Notes under the pieces: generated by a model
Seen by the model: only the letters and a program-made list of their open reading frames with translations
Told to the model about the DNA's origin: nothing
Database searches by the model: none
Program-made: the position numbers and the translations under genes
Assembly: GCF_008634025.1 (NCBI RefSeq)
Contig: NZ_PDCM01000002.1
Coordinates: 4,009,501 to 4,073,500, forward strand
Direction of reading: 5' to 3'
Length of the DNA stretch: 64,000 bases
Source: Streptomyces albofaciens JCM 4342
GTDB taxonomy: Bacteria; Actinomycetota; Actinomycetes; Streptomycetales; Streptomycetaceae
Shown: positions 52,733-61,337 of the stretch, in pieces
Layout: the number at the start of each line of letters is the position of its first letter
Position numbering within the stretch: position 1 is the first letter of the stretch

Positions 52733-54400
52733 ATGCGGTGGGTTGTCGGGGGTTCCGGTGAGGGCGGGGTGGTGGCCTGTGCTGTGGACGGGGCCGGGCG
52801 GGCCGTGGGGGTGCCGGTCCGGGCGGGGAGCGTGGTGGAGGCCGTACGGGCGTGTCCGCAGGCGGAGCGGTGGGTGTGGCGCTCGACCTCGGAGACGTAC
52901 CGCAAGCTGCTCGCGGCGGGGGTGCGCGTCGAGCGGTGCTACGACGTGGAGGCGGCCGAGGCACTGCTGATCGGGCACGAGGAGGGGCAGTCCGGCCAGC
53001 CGCGGTCGCTGGCCGCGGCGTGGGCGCGGCTGCACCGGCTGCCGGTGCCCGACGATCCGCCGGTGCGCGGCGCGGAGACGCAGCCGTCGCTGTTCGAACC
53101 GGGCCCGGTGCCGCTGCCGCCCGGCGTGGACGAGTTCACGGCGCTGCTGGAGGTGTACGCCGGGCAGCTGGAGCGTACGGAGCGGGCCGAGCATCCGGAC
53201 CGCATGCGGCTGCTGCTGGCCGCGGAGTCGGCCGGGCTGCTCGTGGCCACCGAGATGGCACGCGCCGGGCTGCCGTGGCGGGCGGACGTGCACCGGGAGT
53301 TGCTGGACGAGCTGCTGGGCGAGCGCTATCCGGGCGGGCTGGAGCCGCGCCGCATGGCGGAGCTGGCCGAGGAGGTGTCGCGGGCGTTCGGGGCGGGGGT
53401 GCGGGTGCGCCCGGACCTGCCCGCCGAGATCATCAAGGCGTTCGCCGGCGCGGGAATCACGCTGCGCTCGACCCGCAAGTGGGAGTTGCAGGAGGTCCGG
53501 CACCCGGCGGTGGCGCCCCTCCTGGAGTACAAGCGGCTGTACCGGCTGCACACGGCGCACGGCTGGTCGTGGTTGCAGCAGTGGGTGCACGAGGGCCGGT
53601 TCCGCCCGGAGTACCTGCCCGGGGGCACGGTTTCGGGCCGCTGGACCACCAACGGCGGTGGCGCGCTGCAGATTCCGAAGGTGGTCCGCAGGGCCGTGGT
53701 GGCCGATCCGGGCTGGCGGCTGGTGGTCGCCGACGCCGAGCAGATGGAGCCGCGGGTGCTCGCCGCGATCTCGCGGGACCGCGGGCTGATGGAGGTGGCG
53801 GGCAGCGGCCGCGATCTGTACGCGGACCTGGCGGCGCGGGCGTTCGGGGGTGACCGCGACCAGGCCAAGCTGGCGCTGCTCGGGGCCGTTTACGGCCAGA
53901 CGTCCGGGGATGCCCTCAAGCACATGGCGGACCTGCGGCGACGCTATCCGGACGCGGTGGAGTACGTGGACACGGCCGCGCGCGCGGGCGAGGAGGGCCG
54001 TCTCGTACGGACCTGGCTGGGGCGTACGTGCCCGCCCGCCTCGGTGACACCGCCCGACGAGGCGGGCCTGCCGCAGGAGGAGGCACCGGCGTACGGGAGC
54101 ACGGCGGGCGCCCGGGCCCGTGGCCGGTTCACCCGCAACTTCGTGGTGCAGGGCAGCGCCGCCGACTGGGCGCTGCTGATGCTCGCCGCGCTGCGCCGGT
54201 CGCTCACGCCGCTCCGGGCGGAGCTGGTCTTCTTCCAGCACGACGAGGTGATCGTGCACGCCCCCGAGGAGGAGGCCCCGGCGGTGGCCGGGCTCGTCGC
54301 GGAGGCCGCCGAGGTGGCGGGGCGGATCGCCTTCGGCGAGACACCGGTCCGGTTCCCGTTCAGTACGGCGGTGGTGGAGTGCTACGCGGATGCGAAGTGA
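52733..54400 (+). CDS. Family A DNA polymerase-like protein (bifunctional exonuclease/polymerase family)
   Basis: A 555-residue protein matching the C-terminal polymerase half of Pol I. 'VSGRWTTNGGGALQIPK' precedes motif A 'VVADAEQMEPRVLAAIS' (Asp and Glu kept, about 330-346). Motif B is 'RDQAKLALLGAVYGQTSG' with R, K and Y-G, and motif C is 'VFFQHDEVIVHAP' with H-D-E. No 5'-nuclease domain is present, and in the N-terminal 190 residues I cannot find the acidic 3'-5' exonuclease triad, so proofreading is doubtful despite the family name. The main PolA would be elsewhere. Role presumably in repair. Confidence 0.88.
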   Translation: MRWVVGGSGEGGVVACAVDGAGRAVGVPVRAGSVVEAVRACPQAERWVWRSTSETYRKLLAAGVRVERCYDVEAAEALLIGHEEGQSGQPRSLAAAWARLHRLPVPDDPPVRGAETQPSLFEPGPVPLPPGVDEFTALLEVYAGQLERTERAEHPDRMRLLLAAESAGLLVATEMARAGLPWRADVHRELLDELLGERYPGGLEPRRMAELAEEVSRAFGAGVRVRPDLPAEIIKAFAGAGITLRSTRKWELQEVRHPAVAPLLEYKRLYRLHTAHGWSWLQQWVHEGRFRPEYLPGGTVSGRWTTNGGGALQIPKVVRRAVVADPGWRLVVADAEQMEPRVLAAISRDRGLMEVAGSGRDLYADLAARAFGGDRDQAKLALLGAVYGQTSGDALKHMADLRRRYPDAVEYVDTAARAGEEGRLVRTWLGRTCPPASVTPPDEAGLPQEEAPAYGSTAGARARGRFTRNFVVQGSAADWALLMLAALRRSLTPLRAELVFFQHDEVIVHAPEEEAPAVAGLVAEAAEVAGRIAFGETPVRFPFSTAVVECYADAK

Positions 54401-54545
54401 GGGGGAAGGCCGGGCGGGGGCGGAGGCTGGATGACGAGGTAGGCGGTGACGGGGTGACGAGGCAGACGAGGTAGGCGGGATGACGGGGTAGACGAGGGAG
54501 GAGGGTCCCGCTGGGCCGAGCGAGTGCGAGCGGTGGAGGTGGTGA

Positions 54546-55652
54546 GTGTCTGCTGTGCCTGCTGAGCCCGATGAGCCTGCCGTGCCCGCTACGCCTGTAG
54601 ACCCTGAACTGGTGCCCGTGCTGGAGCGGTTGCCGCCGATGCTCGACCCGTACGCCGACATCGCGGGCACCCGCGCCGGTCTGCACGCCCTGGCCTGCCA
54701 CTTCCCGGCGGACCGCACCGGGGTGGTGAGCGAGCGGTTCGGGGTGCCGCGGCCGGACGGTTCGGAGCTGGCGGTGGAGATTTACCGGCCGGAGCGCGCG
54801 CCGGACGAGCCTGGCTCGCTGCCGTACGGACAAGGACCGCTGCCGTACGAACGGGCACCGCTGCCGGGTGTGGTGCAGTTCCACGGCGGGGGCTACACCT
54901 TCGGGCAGGCGCCGCCCGGGGAGGACCGTACGGCGATCGAGCTGGTCCGCGCGGTGGGGGCGGCGGTGGTGTCCGTGGAGTACCGCCTCGCTCCGGAGCA
55001 TCCGTGTCCGGCGGCGGTCGAGGACGGTTTCCTCGCCCTGGAGTGGACGGCCGGGCAGGCGTCGGCGCTCGGCATCGATCCCGCGCGCCTGGCGGTCGGC
55101 GGGCAGTCCGCCGGCGGCGGTCTCGCCGCCGCCGTCGCGCTGATGGCCCGCGACCGCGGCGGCCCGGCCCTCGTCCACCAGTCGCTCGTCGTGCCCGACC
55201 TGGACGACACGGCCGGTGAGCGCCCGACACCCGCGGACGCCGACCCGCGGCTGCCCGACGGCGCGTTCGTGCAGCGGGGCTGGCGGAACTACGCACCCGA
55301 GGGGGCCGGCGCGCACCCGTACGCGGCGGCGGCCCGCGCCACCGACCTGCGCGGCCTGCCCGCCGCGTGCGTCGTCGTCTGCGGCCTCGACCCGCTGCGC
55401 GACACCGGGCTCGCCTATGCCCGCCGACTGGTGGACGCCGGTGTGCCGGTCGCGCTGCGTTACGTGCCGGGCGCGTGGCACGGCTTCGAGATGTTCGCGC
55501 CGGAGACCCGGCTCGCGCGGGAGACGACGGCGTACTGGACGGGGCGGCTGCGGGCCGCGCTGCACGGCGTGTACGAGGGCGGCTCCCAGGCGGTGTCGGC
55601 CGGGCCGGGCTCCCGCCTCACCCCCCGGCCGTCATCAGCAGCCCCCGCGTGA
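54546..55652 (+). CDS. Alpha/beta hydrolase, hormone-sensitive-lipase family
   Basis: A 368-residue carboxylesterase-like enzyme. Oxyanion motif 'HGGGYTFG' (about 116-123), nucleophile 'GGQSAGGGLAAA' (Ser at about 190), acid in 'CGLDPLRDTG' and His in 'WHGFEMF'. The spacing fits the HSL/bacterial family IV esterases. A 40-residue Pro/Glu leader precedes the core. GGAGG lies upstream of the GTG start. Its 3' end overlaps the convergent TetR gene by 35 bases. Confidence 0.92.
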   Translation: MSAVPAEPDEPAVPATPVDPELVPVLERLPPMLDPYADIAGTRAGLHALACHFPADRTGVVSERFGVPRPDGSELAVEIYRPERAPDEPGSLPYGQGPLPYERAPLPGVVQFHGGGYTFGQAPPGEDRTAIELVRAVGAAVVSVEYRLAPEHPCPAAVEDGFLALEWTAGQASALGIDPARLAVGGQSAGGGLAAAVALMARDRGGPALVHQSLVVPDLDDTAGERPTPADADPRLPDGAFVQRGWRNYAPEGAGAHPYAAAARATDLRGLPAACVVVCGLDPLRDTGLAYARRLVDAGVPVALRYVPGAWHGFEMFAPETRLARETTAYWTGRLRAALHGVYEGGSQAVSAGPGSRLTPRPSSAAPA

Positions 55653-56265
55653 TCCGTACCATCGCCGCGACCAGCACCTCGCGCGGCTGCCCGGGGCGTT
55701 CCAGCCACCACAGGGCGAGGCCGTAGAGGGAGCTGCGGATCGCCTCGCCGAGCGGTTCCAGTTCGGCTTCCGGCAGGCCGGGGATGTACTCGCGCAGGAG
55801 CGCCACATCGGTGGCGCGCTGGCGGCGTTGCAGTTCGCGGTGGAAGTCCTGGACCTCCGGGTCGCCGGTGGTGTCGCGGAACATCATGCGCCAGGTGTAC
55901 GGGTGGGTCTGCACATGCCCGAACCACGCGTCGTACATCGCTTCCATGCGTGCGAGCAGGTCGCCCTCGCCGTGCAGGAGCTGCTGGACGGGCGCGGCGG
56001 CGAGTTCGTCGCGGTGGCGTTCCAGGAGGGCGAGGTGGAGTTCCTTCTTGGAGTCGAAGTGGCGGTAGAGCATCGGTTTGCTCAGGCCGGCTCCGGCGGC
56101 GATGTCGCCGATGGTGGTGCCGGCGTAGCCGCGTTCGGCGAAGAGGCGGGCGGCGGTGTCCTCGATGTGCCTGCGGGTCTCGGCGCGGGCCGCACGGGTC
56201 CGGTCGATGCCGCCCGGCCGGTTCCGGTCGATGTCCCTCGCGCGTGTCCGGTCGATGTCGCTCAT
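55618..56265 (-). CDS. TetR family transcriptional regulator
   Basis: A 215-residue regulator with the TetR helix-turn-helix at about 30-75 ('AERGYAGTTIGDIAAGAGLSKPMLYRHFDSKKEL') and a ligand domain containing 'YDAWFGHVQTHPYTWRMMFRDT'. The first 25 residues are basic and repeat the pattern DIDRTRA/GIDRTRA. ATG 56265 is chosen because AAGGCGAG precedes it. It is divergent from the CrtA-like gene with an inverted repeat between them. Confidence 0.92.
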   Translation of the reverse strand: MSDIDRTRARDIDRNRPGGIDRTRAARAETRRHIEDTAARLFAERGYAGTTIGDIAAGAGLSKPMLYRHFDSKKELHLALLERHRDELAAAPVQQLLHGEGDLLARMEAMYDAWFGHVQTHPYTWRMMFRDTTGDPEVQDFHRELQRRQRATDVALLREYIPGLPEAELEPLGEAIRSSLYGLALWWLERPGQPREVLVAAMVRITRGLLMTAGG

Positions 56266-56313
56266 GGGCTCGCCTTCGCGGTGTCTTCGGCGGATACTGG
56301 GGCGTGTACTCAA

Positions 56314-56335
56314 GCGTGTACCAAGAAGTATACGC
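56314..56335. promoter_or_regulatory. Candidate TetR operator
   Basis: GCGTGTAC and GTATACGC form a near-perfect inverted repeat with a six-base centre; an extra direct copy of GCGTGTAC precedes it near 56302. It lies about 50 bases upstream of the TetR start and 64 bases upstream of the CrtA-like gene. Confidence 0.6.
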
Positions 56336-56398
56336 AACAGTAACTATGGCTGAGGGGATCGGCCCGTATGGCGGGCCGCCCCTGGAACGGGGTACGAA

Positions 56399-57097
56399 GT
56401 GATCGTTTCCGTGCATTTCGCCGACATCGGCCTCCGCACCGCCCGCGATGTCCTGCGCTCCCGTCCACGCCCCGCCGCCCTCCCCGGCCTGCGGCACGCA
56501 CAGACCGCGCTGACCGGCGACATCGCGGCCGGGCTGCCGCGGCTGCGCCCGGGGCGCGCCGCGCTGATCGCCTCGTGGGACGACGACGCCGCCCTGGACC
56601 GCTTCCTGGCGGACCACCCGCTGGCCGGGCACTTCGCCTCCGGATGCCATGTGCGCCTGGAACCGCTCGGGGTACGGGGTTCCTGGTCCGGCATGCCCGT
56701 CGAGGTCGCGCCCGACGTCCGGCCGGCGGACGACGACGAGCAGGTCGTGGTGCTCACCCTGGGCGAGACCCGGCTCCGCCGTCTGGGGCCGTTCCTGCGC
56801 GCCAACTCCCGGGCGGCCGGGCAGGCCGCCGCCGACCCGGCCATGACCTTCTCGGCCGCGCTGGCCCGGCCGCCGCGCTTCGTCTCCACGTTCTCCGTGT
56901 GGCGCAGTCTGCGCGAGATGACGGCGTATGCCTACGGTGCCGGGCGTCCGGAGCACCGGGACACGGTCGCGGCGCACCGGGTCCGGCCGTTCCACCACGA
57001 GGCGGCGTTCGTCCGCTTCCGCCCGTACGCGGCGCGCGGGACGCTCGGCGGCCGGGCCCTGTGCGAGGCGGCAGTCCCGGACGTGACCACGCCATAG
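56399..57097 (+). CDS. Spheroidene monooxygenase (CrtA)-like protein
   Basis: A 232-residue protein resembling the CrtA family. The C-terminal block 'FVSTFSVWRSLREMTAYAYG' (about 161-180) followed by 'VRPFHHEAAFVRFRPYAARGTLGG' matches the heme-binding region of that family, in which CrtA oxygenates carotenoids. No carotenoid genes are adjacent, so the substrate is unknown. The GTG start has only a weak ribosome site (GGAACGGGG). It is divergent from a TetR regulator that probably controls it. Confidence 0.75.
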   Translation: MIVSVHFADIGLRTARDVLRSRPRPAALPGLRHAQTALTGDIAAGLPRLRPGRAALIASWDDDAALDRFLADHPLAGHFASGCHVRLEPLGVRGSWSGMPVEVAPDVRPADDDEQVVVLTLGETRLRRLGPFLRANSRAAGQAAADPAMTFSAALARPPRFVSTFSVWRSLREMTAYAYGAGRPEHRDTVAAHRVRPFHHEAAFVRFRPYAARGTLGGRALCEAAVPDVTTP

Positions 57098-57137
57098 ACT
57101 CGGCGGACAGCCGAGCACGTACGGAAAGGGATCAGCG

Positions 57138-58025
57138 TTGGCCGACACCGGAGCAACTCCAGACGCCTCCGCACCGGCCACGGGAGCGGACCGGTCCGCG
57201 AAGGGCGGCGGCAAGGCCGTCCGGACCGCGGCTCCCGAGGGGAAGCTGAGCCCCAAGGACCGGCGCAAACGGATCGCGGACCGGGTGCTGGCCGAGGGGC
57301 AGGTCAGCATCGAGGACCTGGTCCAGGAGCTGGGCGTCAGCCAGATGACGGTCCACCGCGACCTGGACTCGCTGGAGCACCAGGGCTGGCTGCGCAAGGT
57401 GCGCGGCGGGGCGACCGCCGCGCCCAACGCCCTGTTCGAGTCCAACGCACGCTGGCGCGGCAACGAGCAGGTGGCGGCGAAGGAGGCGATCTGCGCGGCG
57501 GCGCTGGCGATCGCCGAACCCGGCCAGGCCGTGATCATCGACGATTCCAGTACGGCGCTGCCACTGGCCCGTTCGCTCGCCTCGCGCGGTGCGTACACGG
57601 TCATCACCAACTCGCTCCAAGTGATCAATGAGCTGGCCGAGGAGCCGGACATCCGGGTGATCGCGCTGGGCGGCGAGTACCACGCGGCCTTCAACGCCTT
57701 CCTCGGCATGTCCACGGCCGACATCGCCCGCAGCTTCCGCGCCGATGTGGCGTTCCTGTCCACCTCCGCCGTCGACAACGGTCACTGCTACCACCAGGCG
57801 CAGGAAAACGTCCTGGTCAAGCGGGCGTTGATGGCGGCGGCGCGGCGCCGGGTGCTGCTGGTGGACCACTCCAAGTTCGGCCGCCAGGCGCTGTACGAGC
57901 TGGCGCCGCTGGCCGATTTCGACCTCGTCATCTCGGACGAACGGCTTCCGCAGGAAGAGCGGGACGCGCTGCAATCCCTGGGAGTGCGGTACGAGTTGGC
58001 CGCGGAGGGAGCACACCGGACATGA
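57138..58025 (+). CDS. DeoR family transcriptional regulator
   Basis: A 295-residue sugar-metabolism-type repressor. The DeoR helix-turn-helix ('RRKRIADRVLAEGQVSIEDLVQELGVSQMTVHRDLDSLEHQGWL') is at about 42-85, and the effector-binding DeoRC domain follows with 'IIDDSSTALPLARSL' and 'DVAFLSTSAVDNG', like phosphosugar sensors. TTG start at 57138 with GGAAAGGG upstream. RidA follows after 16 bases and is probably co-transcribed. The true effector is unknown. Confidence 0.92.
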   Translation: MADTGATPDASAPATGADRSAKGGGKAVRTAAPEGKLSPKDRRKRIADRVLAEGQVSIEDLVQELGVSQMTVHRDLDSLEHQGWLRKVRGGATAAPNALFESNARWRGNEQVAAKEAICAAALAIAEPGQAVIIDDSSTALPLARSLASRGAYTVITNSLQVINELAEEPDIRVIALGGEYHAAFNAFLGMSTADIARSFRADVAFLSTSAVDNGHCYHQAQENVLVKRALMAAARRRVLLVDHSKFGRQALYELAPLADFDLVISDERLPQEERDALQSLGVRYELAAEGAHRT

Positions 58026-58041
58026 AGGGGGCGCACCAGGG

Positions 58042-58479
58042 ATGAGCGAGGGACGGGCACCGGGCCGTTTCGAGCGGGTGAATCCGCCCGAGCTGTCGCC
58101 GCCGACCGGCTTCAGCCACGCCGTACGGGCCGCGCCCGGGACGATCGTGTTCCTGGCCGGGCAGACCGCGCTGGACGGGGCGGGCCGCATCGTCGGTGAC
58201 GGCGTGGTCGAGCAGTTCGAACGCGCGCTGGGCAATCTGCTGACCGCCGCGGAGGCCGCCGGCGCGGGGCCCGGCGACCTGGCCAAGCTGACGGTCTTCG
58301 CCGTGGACGTGGCCGACTACCGCGCCAACGCGGCGGCCATCGGGCAGGTGTGGAAGCGGCTGGTCGGCGGCGACTACCCGGCGATGGCGGTGATCGGCGC
58401 GACGCGGCTGTGGGACGAGGCGGCGCTGGTGGAGATCGAGGGCTTCGCGGTCGTACGGCAGCCGCGCCCGGGACGGTAG
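58042..58479 (+). CDS. RidA family protein
   Basis: A 145-residue protein of the RidA/YjgF family, which deaminates reactive enamine/imine intermediates. 'FSHAVRAAPGTIVFLAGQTALDGAGRIVGDG' and 'WDEAALVEIEGFAVV' are family blocks, but the catalytic arginine position seen in true RidA ('C-x-R' near 105) reads 'IGATRLWDEA', so a non-canonical subfamily is likely. Downstream of deoR in one operon; three copies of CGCCCGGGACGGTAGC surround its stop codon. Confidence 0.85.
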   Translation: MSEGRAPGRFERVNPPELSPPTGFSHAVRAAPGTIVFLAGQTALDGAGRIVGDGVVEQFERALGNLLTAAEAAGAGPGDLAKLTVFAVDVADYRANAAAIGQVWKRLVGGDYPAMAVIGATRLWDEAALVEIEGFAVVRQPRPGR

Positions 58480-58510
58480 CCACGCCCGGGACGGTAGCCG
58501 CGCCCGGGAC

Positions 58511-58533
58511 GGCCCCGGCCGCCCTCCGGGGCC
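58511..58533. terminator. Hairpin between convergent ridA and nat genes
   Basis: Eight-base arms GGCCCCGG and CCGGGGCC close a seven-base loop, 31 bases after the RidA stop and just before the convergent N-acetyltransferase stop. Confidence 0.7.
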
Positions 58534-58561
58534 GGGCCTTGCTCACTCGTCGGGGTCCTCC

Positions 58562-59464
58562 CTACGCCACCGGCTGTTCCCGGTGCAGGGCCACCAGTTC
58601 GGCCGCGTCCCGCTCGTCCAGTACGAGGTCGAAGTCCGACTCCAGTACGGCCGGCAGTTCCCCGGCCGGGACCTGGCGCACCACCCGTGACCAGTCGGGG
58701 CGGGTCAGCGTCAGCTCCGTACCGATCAGGGTGCGCCGCAGGTCGGGACCGGGCCGCTGGACGACCAGCCGGCCGGTGAACGGCGAGCGCGGGTGGGTGG
58801 AGATGTAGTAATTGAAGATGCCGTAGTCGGCCGGGTAGCGCGCTTCCTGGCCGAAGGCGTACAGGTCGAACCAGCCGTCCTCGTGCCGTGACCGCAGCAC
58901 CCAGGTACCGCAGGCCGCGTCCGTACCGTGCGTTCCGTCCGCGCCTCCCGCACCGCCCGTACTCCCCGTACCGCCCGCCTCTTCCCGCACCAGGCCGAAC
59001 GTCCAGCCGCCCTGCCGGACCTCGATGCCGTCGCGCAGCGGGAGCGGCGCCAGCAGCGCCTCGCCGCCGAAGCCGACGTCGGTGATCCAGTCCTCGCCGT
59101 CCAGCCGCACCTTGAGCAGCGCGTGGGTGACCGGCCGGATCTTGGACTCGCCCATGCGGATGCGGGCACCCAGGCCGGATACCTGGAAGCCGAGCCGGTC
59201 CAGGGCGGCGGCGTACAGCAGGTTCTGCTCGTAGCAGTAGCCGCCGCGGCGGCGGCCGACCATCTTCTCCTGGAGGGACTTCAGGTCCAGCGGGACCGGC
59301 CGTCCGAGGACGATCTCCAGGTTCTCGAAGCCGAAGGTGGCCGCGTGACGAGCGTGCAGTTCCCGCAGGGCGGCCTCGGTCGGCGCGCGCTCGCCCTCGT
59401 AGCCGATGCGTGCGAGGTAGGCGTCGAGGTCCAGCTGGTCCCCGCCCCAGACGGTGTCGCTCAT
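58562..59464 (-). CDS. nat: Arylamine N-acetyltransferase
   Basis: A 300-residue cysteine-dependent acetyltransferase that moves acetyl from acetyl-CoA to arylamines or hydrazines. The triad is visible: Cys77 in 'RRGGYCYEQN', His114 in 'PVTHALLKVR' and Asp129 in 'DWITDVGFGG'. An inserted Gly/Thr repeat at about 160-180 interrupts the third domain compared with standard NATs. Start ATG 59462-59464. The same fold is used in some antibiotic clusters to build amides, but no cluster is present here. Confidence 0.95.
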   Translation of the reverse strand: MSDTVWGGDQLDLDAYLARIGYEGERAPTEAALRELHARHAATFGFENLEIVLGRPVPLDLKSLQEKMVGRRRGGYCYEQNLLYAAALDRLGFQVSGLGARIRMGESKIRPVTHALLKVRLDGEDWITDVGFGGEALLAPLPLRDGIEVRQGGWTFGLVREEAGGTGSTGGAGGADGTHGTDAACGTWVLRSRHEDGWFDLYAFGQEARYPADYGIFNYYISTHPRSPFTGRLVVQRPGPDLRRTLIGTELTLTRPDWSRVVRQVPAGELPAVLESDFDLVLDERDAAELVALHREQPVA

Positions 59465-59546
59465 GGTCGGTCTCTGCTCCTTCGTGCCCTGGGGCGGCCG
59501 CTTCCGTACGGTCGGCAGCGTGCCACCCCTTCGACCCTACGAGACC

Positions 59547-61337
59547 CTACGAGACGGCCGGGGCTCGGCGCGGAGGGCCCGCCGCTGCCACCACTCCGGC
59601 CAGCAGCAGAGCGGCGAGTCCGGCGACGAGCAGGGGGGAGAGGGCGGCGGGCTGGCCTTCGGGCCGGGTCGCGCCCATGTAGTCGAGCAGCGGCAGGCCG
59701 TTGAAGACGCAGTACCAGAGCGGCAGGTACAGGGCCTGGAAGAGGCGGTGGGTGCGGGAGAGCGAGCCCAGCGCCAGGGCCAGCGATGGAATGAAGAGCG
59801 CGCCGCCCGCCCAGGAGGCGACGCCGTGCCAGTCCCCCGCCATCGCCAGCCGCAGCAGTGGTACGGCCCCGGTCGCCGCGGTGAGGACGAAGCCCGCGGA
59901 CCATTCGGCCAGCGCACGGTGCCGGGCTGCCGGGTAGCTGCCGAGCAGGGCCTGCACACCGTGCTCGTGGCGCTGGGCGCCGAGCCGGGACCAGATCAGT
60001 ACGGGCCAGATCCAGGCCAGCGGCAGGACCACCCGGGCCGCACCCGACGTGGGCACGCACAGGCCCACGATGGAGATCAGGGCGGCACCGGTCCACCACC
60101 ACCAGGCGACGCCTTGGAGAAGGATGCGGAGTTCGCCCAGGAGAAGGCGGTGGTAGGTGGCGCCGGGGGGTGTGGGAGCGGCGAGGCTCAGGGATGGGAG
60201 GGGCCGATGGGCAGAGGCCGGCGTCGGGGCCGGGGCCGCGGTGAGGCCGGGGGCCGTGGTAGGGCCGGGGGCCGGGGGCGGCTCCTGGACGGCCCCCGGG
60301 ACCGTGCCTGGGGCCGTCCCCGAGACCGCCCCCTGCACCCTCTGGCCGGCCGTCGCGCCGCGCGCTCCCCCGCGCGCCGGATCGAAGCGGCCGAACCAGA
60401 GGGCGGGCAGCAGGGCCAGCACCATGGCGGCGAGGACGAGACCCGCCCGGCCCAGCACGAAGCCCTGCTCCGGAGTGAAGCCGTGCCACACGAACGTGCG
60501 CAGCGGCTGCTCCAGGTAGGTGAAGCCGAGACTGAACTCCCCTGTTACGTGCGAGTGTTGAGCGGCGAGATCGTCCGTCATGGAGGTCACCGCGCCGTGC
60601 ACACCGATGCCGCCCAGCGGCGCGCCCGGCCGCTGACCGCCCAGGACCAGTGCCATCCACACGAAGAACCAGACGACGTTCCCCACCCCGCCGCGCAGCA
60701 CCGGCAGCGACTCGAACAGCAGCGCCGCGGCCCCGGTGACGACCATCAGCGGCAGCGCGACCAGCACGAACGGCATCAGCAGCGCCACCGGATCGATGCG
60801 GTACGACTCGCCGCGCGCCAGTTGCATGACCACCGCGGTGACCGCCAGCACGCCCAGCATCGAGGCCAGCACCAGCACGTTGCTCAGCAGCTTGCCCGCG
60901 AAGTAGCCCGTGGTCCGCAGCGGGGTGGCCGCGAGCAGCCGCCCCACGCCCGAACGCTCGTCCCTGGCCAGCGCGTTGCGTACGACGTAGAACCCGGCCA
61001 GCGGCAGCCACAGCGCCGCGGCGAGGGCGGTCGCGACCCCGACGTACGCGCTGTTGTACGTCCCCCGGAAATCGCCGATCTGGAGGATGACCCAGTGCGA
61101 GGAGGGCTGCGGAACGGCGAGGTAGCCCAGGAGGACGGCGCCCAGCAGCGTCGCGGCGTACGCGGGGCGGCGCACCCGGTCGCGGAAATCCCCGAGCGCC
61201 AGCCGGCCGACCCTGCCGACGCCCGTCGGACGCCTGCCGGTGCCTACCGGCGATCTGCCGGTGCCGGTACCCACCGGCGGTCTGCCGGTACCCACCGGCG
61301 GTCTGCCGGTACCCATCAGTGGCCCGCCGACGCTCAT
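59547..61337 (-). CDS. ABC transporter permease (ABC-2 type), large
   Basis: A 596-residue membrane protein of the ABC-2/efflux type with about twelve hydrophobic segments in two halves separated by a Pro/Ala/Gly linker (about 345-400). 'ERSGVGRLLAATPLRTTGYFAGKLLSN' is the typical region contacting the ATPase. The N-terminal 40 residues are a GTGRPPV/GTGRSPV repeat from 21-bp DNA repeats near 61250-61315. Start ATG overlaps the ATPase stop (ATGA), and GGAGG precedes it. Forms an exporter with the next gene; substrate unknown. Confidence 0.9.
   Translation of the reverse strand: MSVGGPLMGTGRPPVGTGRPPVGTGTGRSPVGTGRRPTGVGRVGRLALGDFRDRVRRPAYAATLLGAVLLGYLAVPQPSSHWVILQIGDFRGTYNSAYVGVATALAAALWLPLAGFYVVRNALARDERSGVGRLLAATPLRTTGYFAGKLLSNVLVLASMLGVLAVTAVVMQLARGESYRIDPVALLMPFVLVALPLMVVTGAAALLFESLPVLRGGVGNVVWFFVWMALVLGGQRPGAPLGGIGVHGAVTSMTDDLAAQHSHVTGEFSLGFTYLEQPLRTFVWHGFTPEQGFVLGRAGLVLAAMVLALLPALWFGRFDPARGGARGATAGQRVQGAVSGTAPGTVPGAVQEPPPAPGPTTAPGLTAAPAPTPASAHRPLPSLSLAAPTPPGATYHRLLLGELRILLQGVAWWWWTGAALISIVGLCVPTSGAARVVLPLAWIWPVLIWSRLGAQRHEHGVQALLGSYPAARHRALAEWSAGFVLTAATGAVPLLRLAMAGDWHGVASWAGGALFIPSLALALGSLSRTHRLFQALYLPLWYCVFNGLPLLDYMGATRPEGQPAALSPLLVAGLAALLLAGVVAAAGPPRRAPAVS

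Noticed and set aside
52310..54718. An 802-codon open frame on the minus strand opposite the DNA polymerase-like gene
   Set aside because: The sense strand has intact polymerase motifs; this is a shadow.
55460..57778. A 772-codon minus-strand frame across tetR, crtA-like and deoR
   Set aside because: It overlaps three motif-supported genes in other frames and has no ribosome site or domain.
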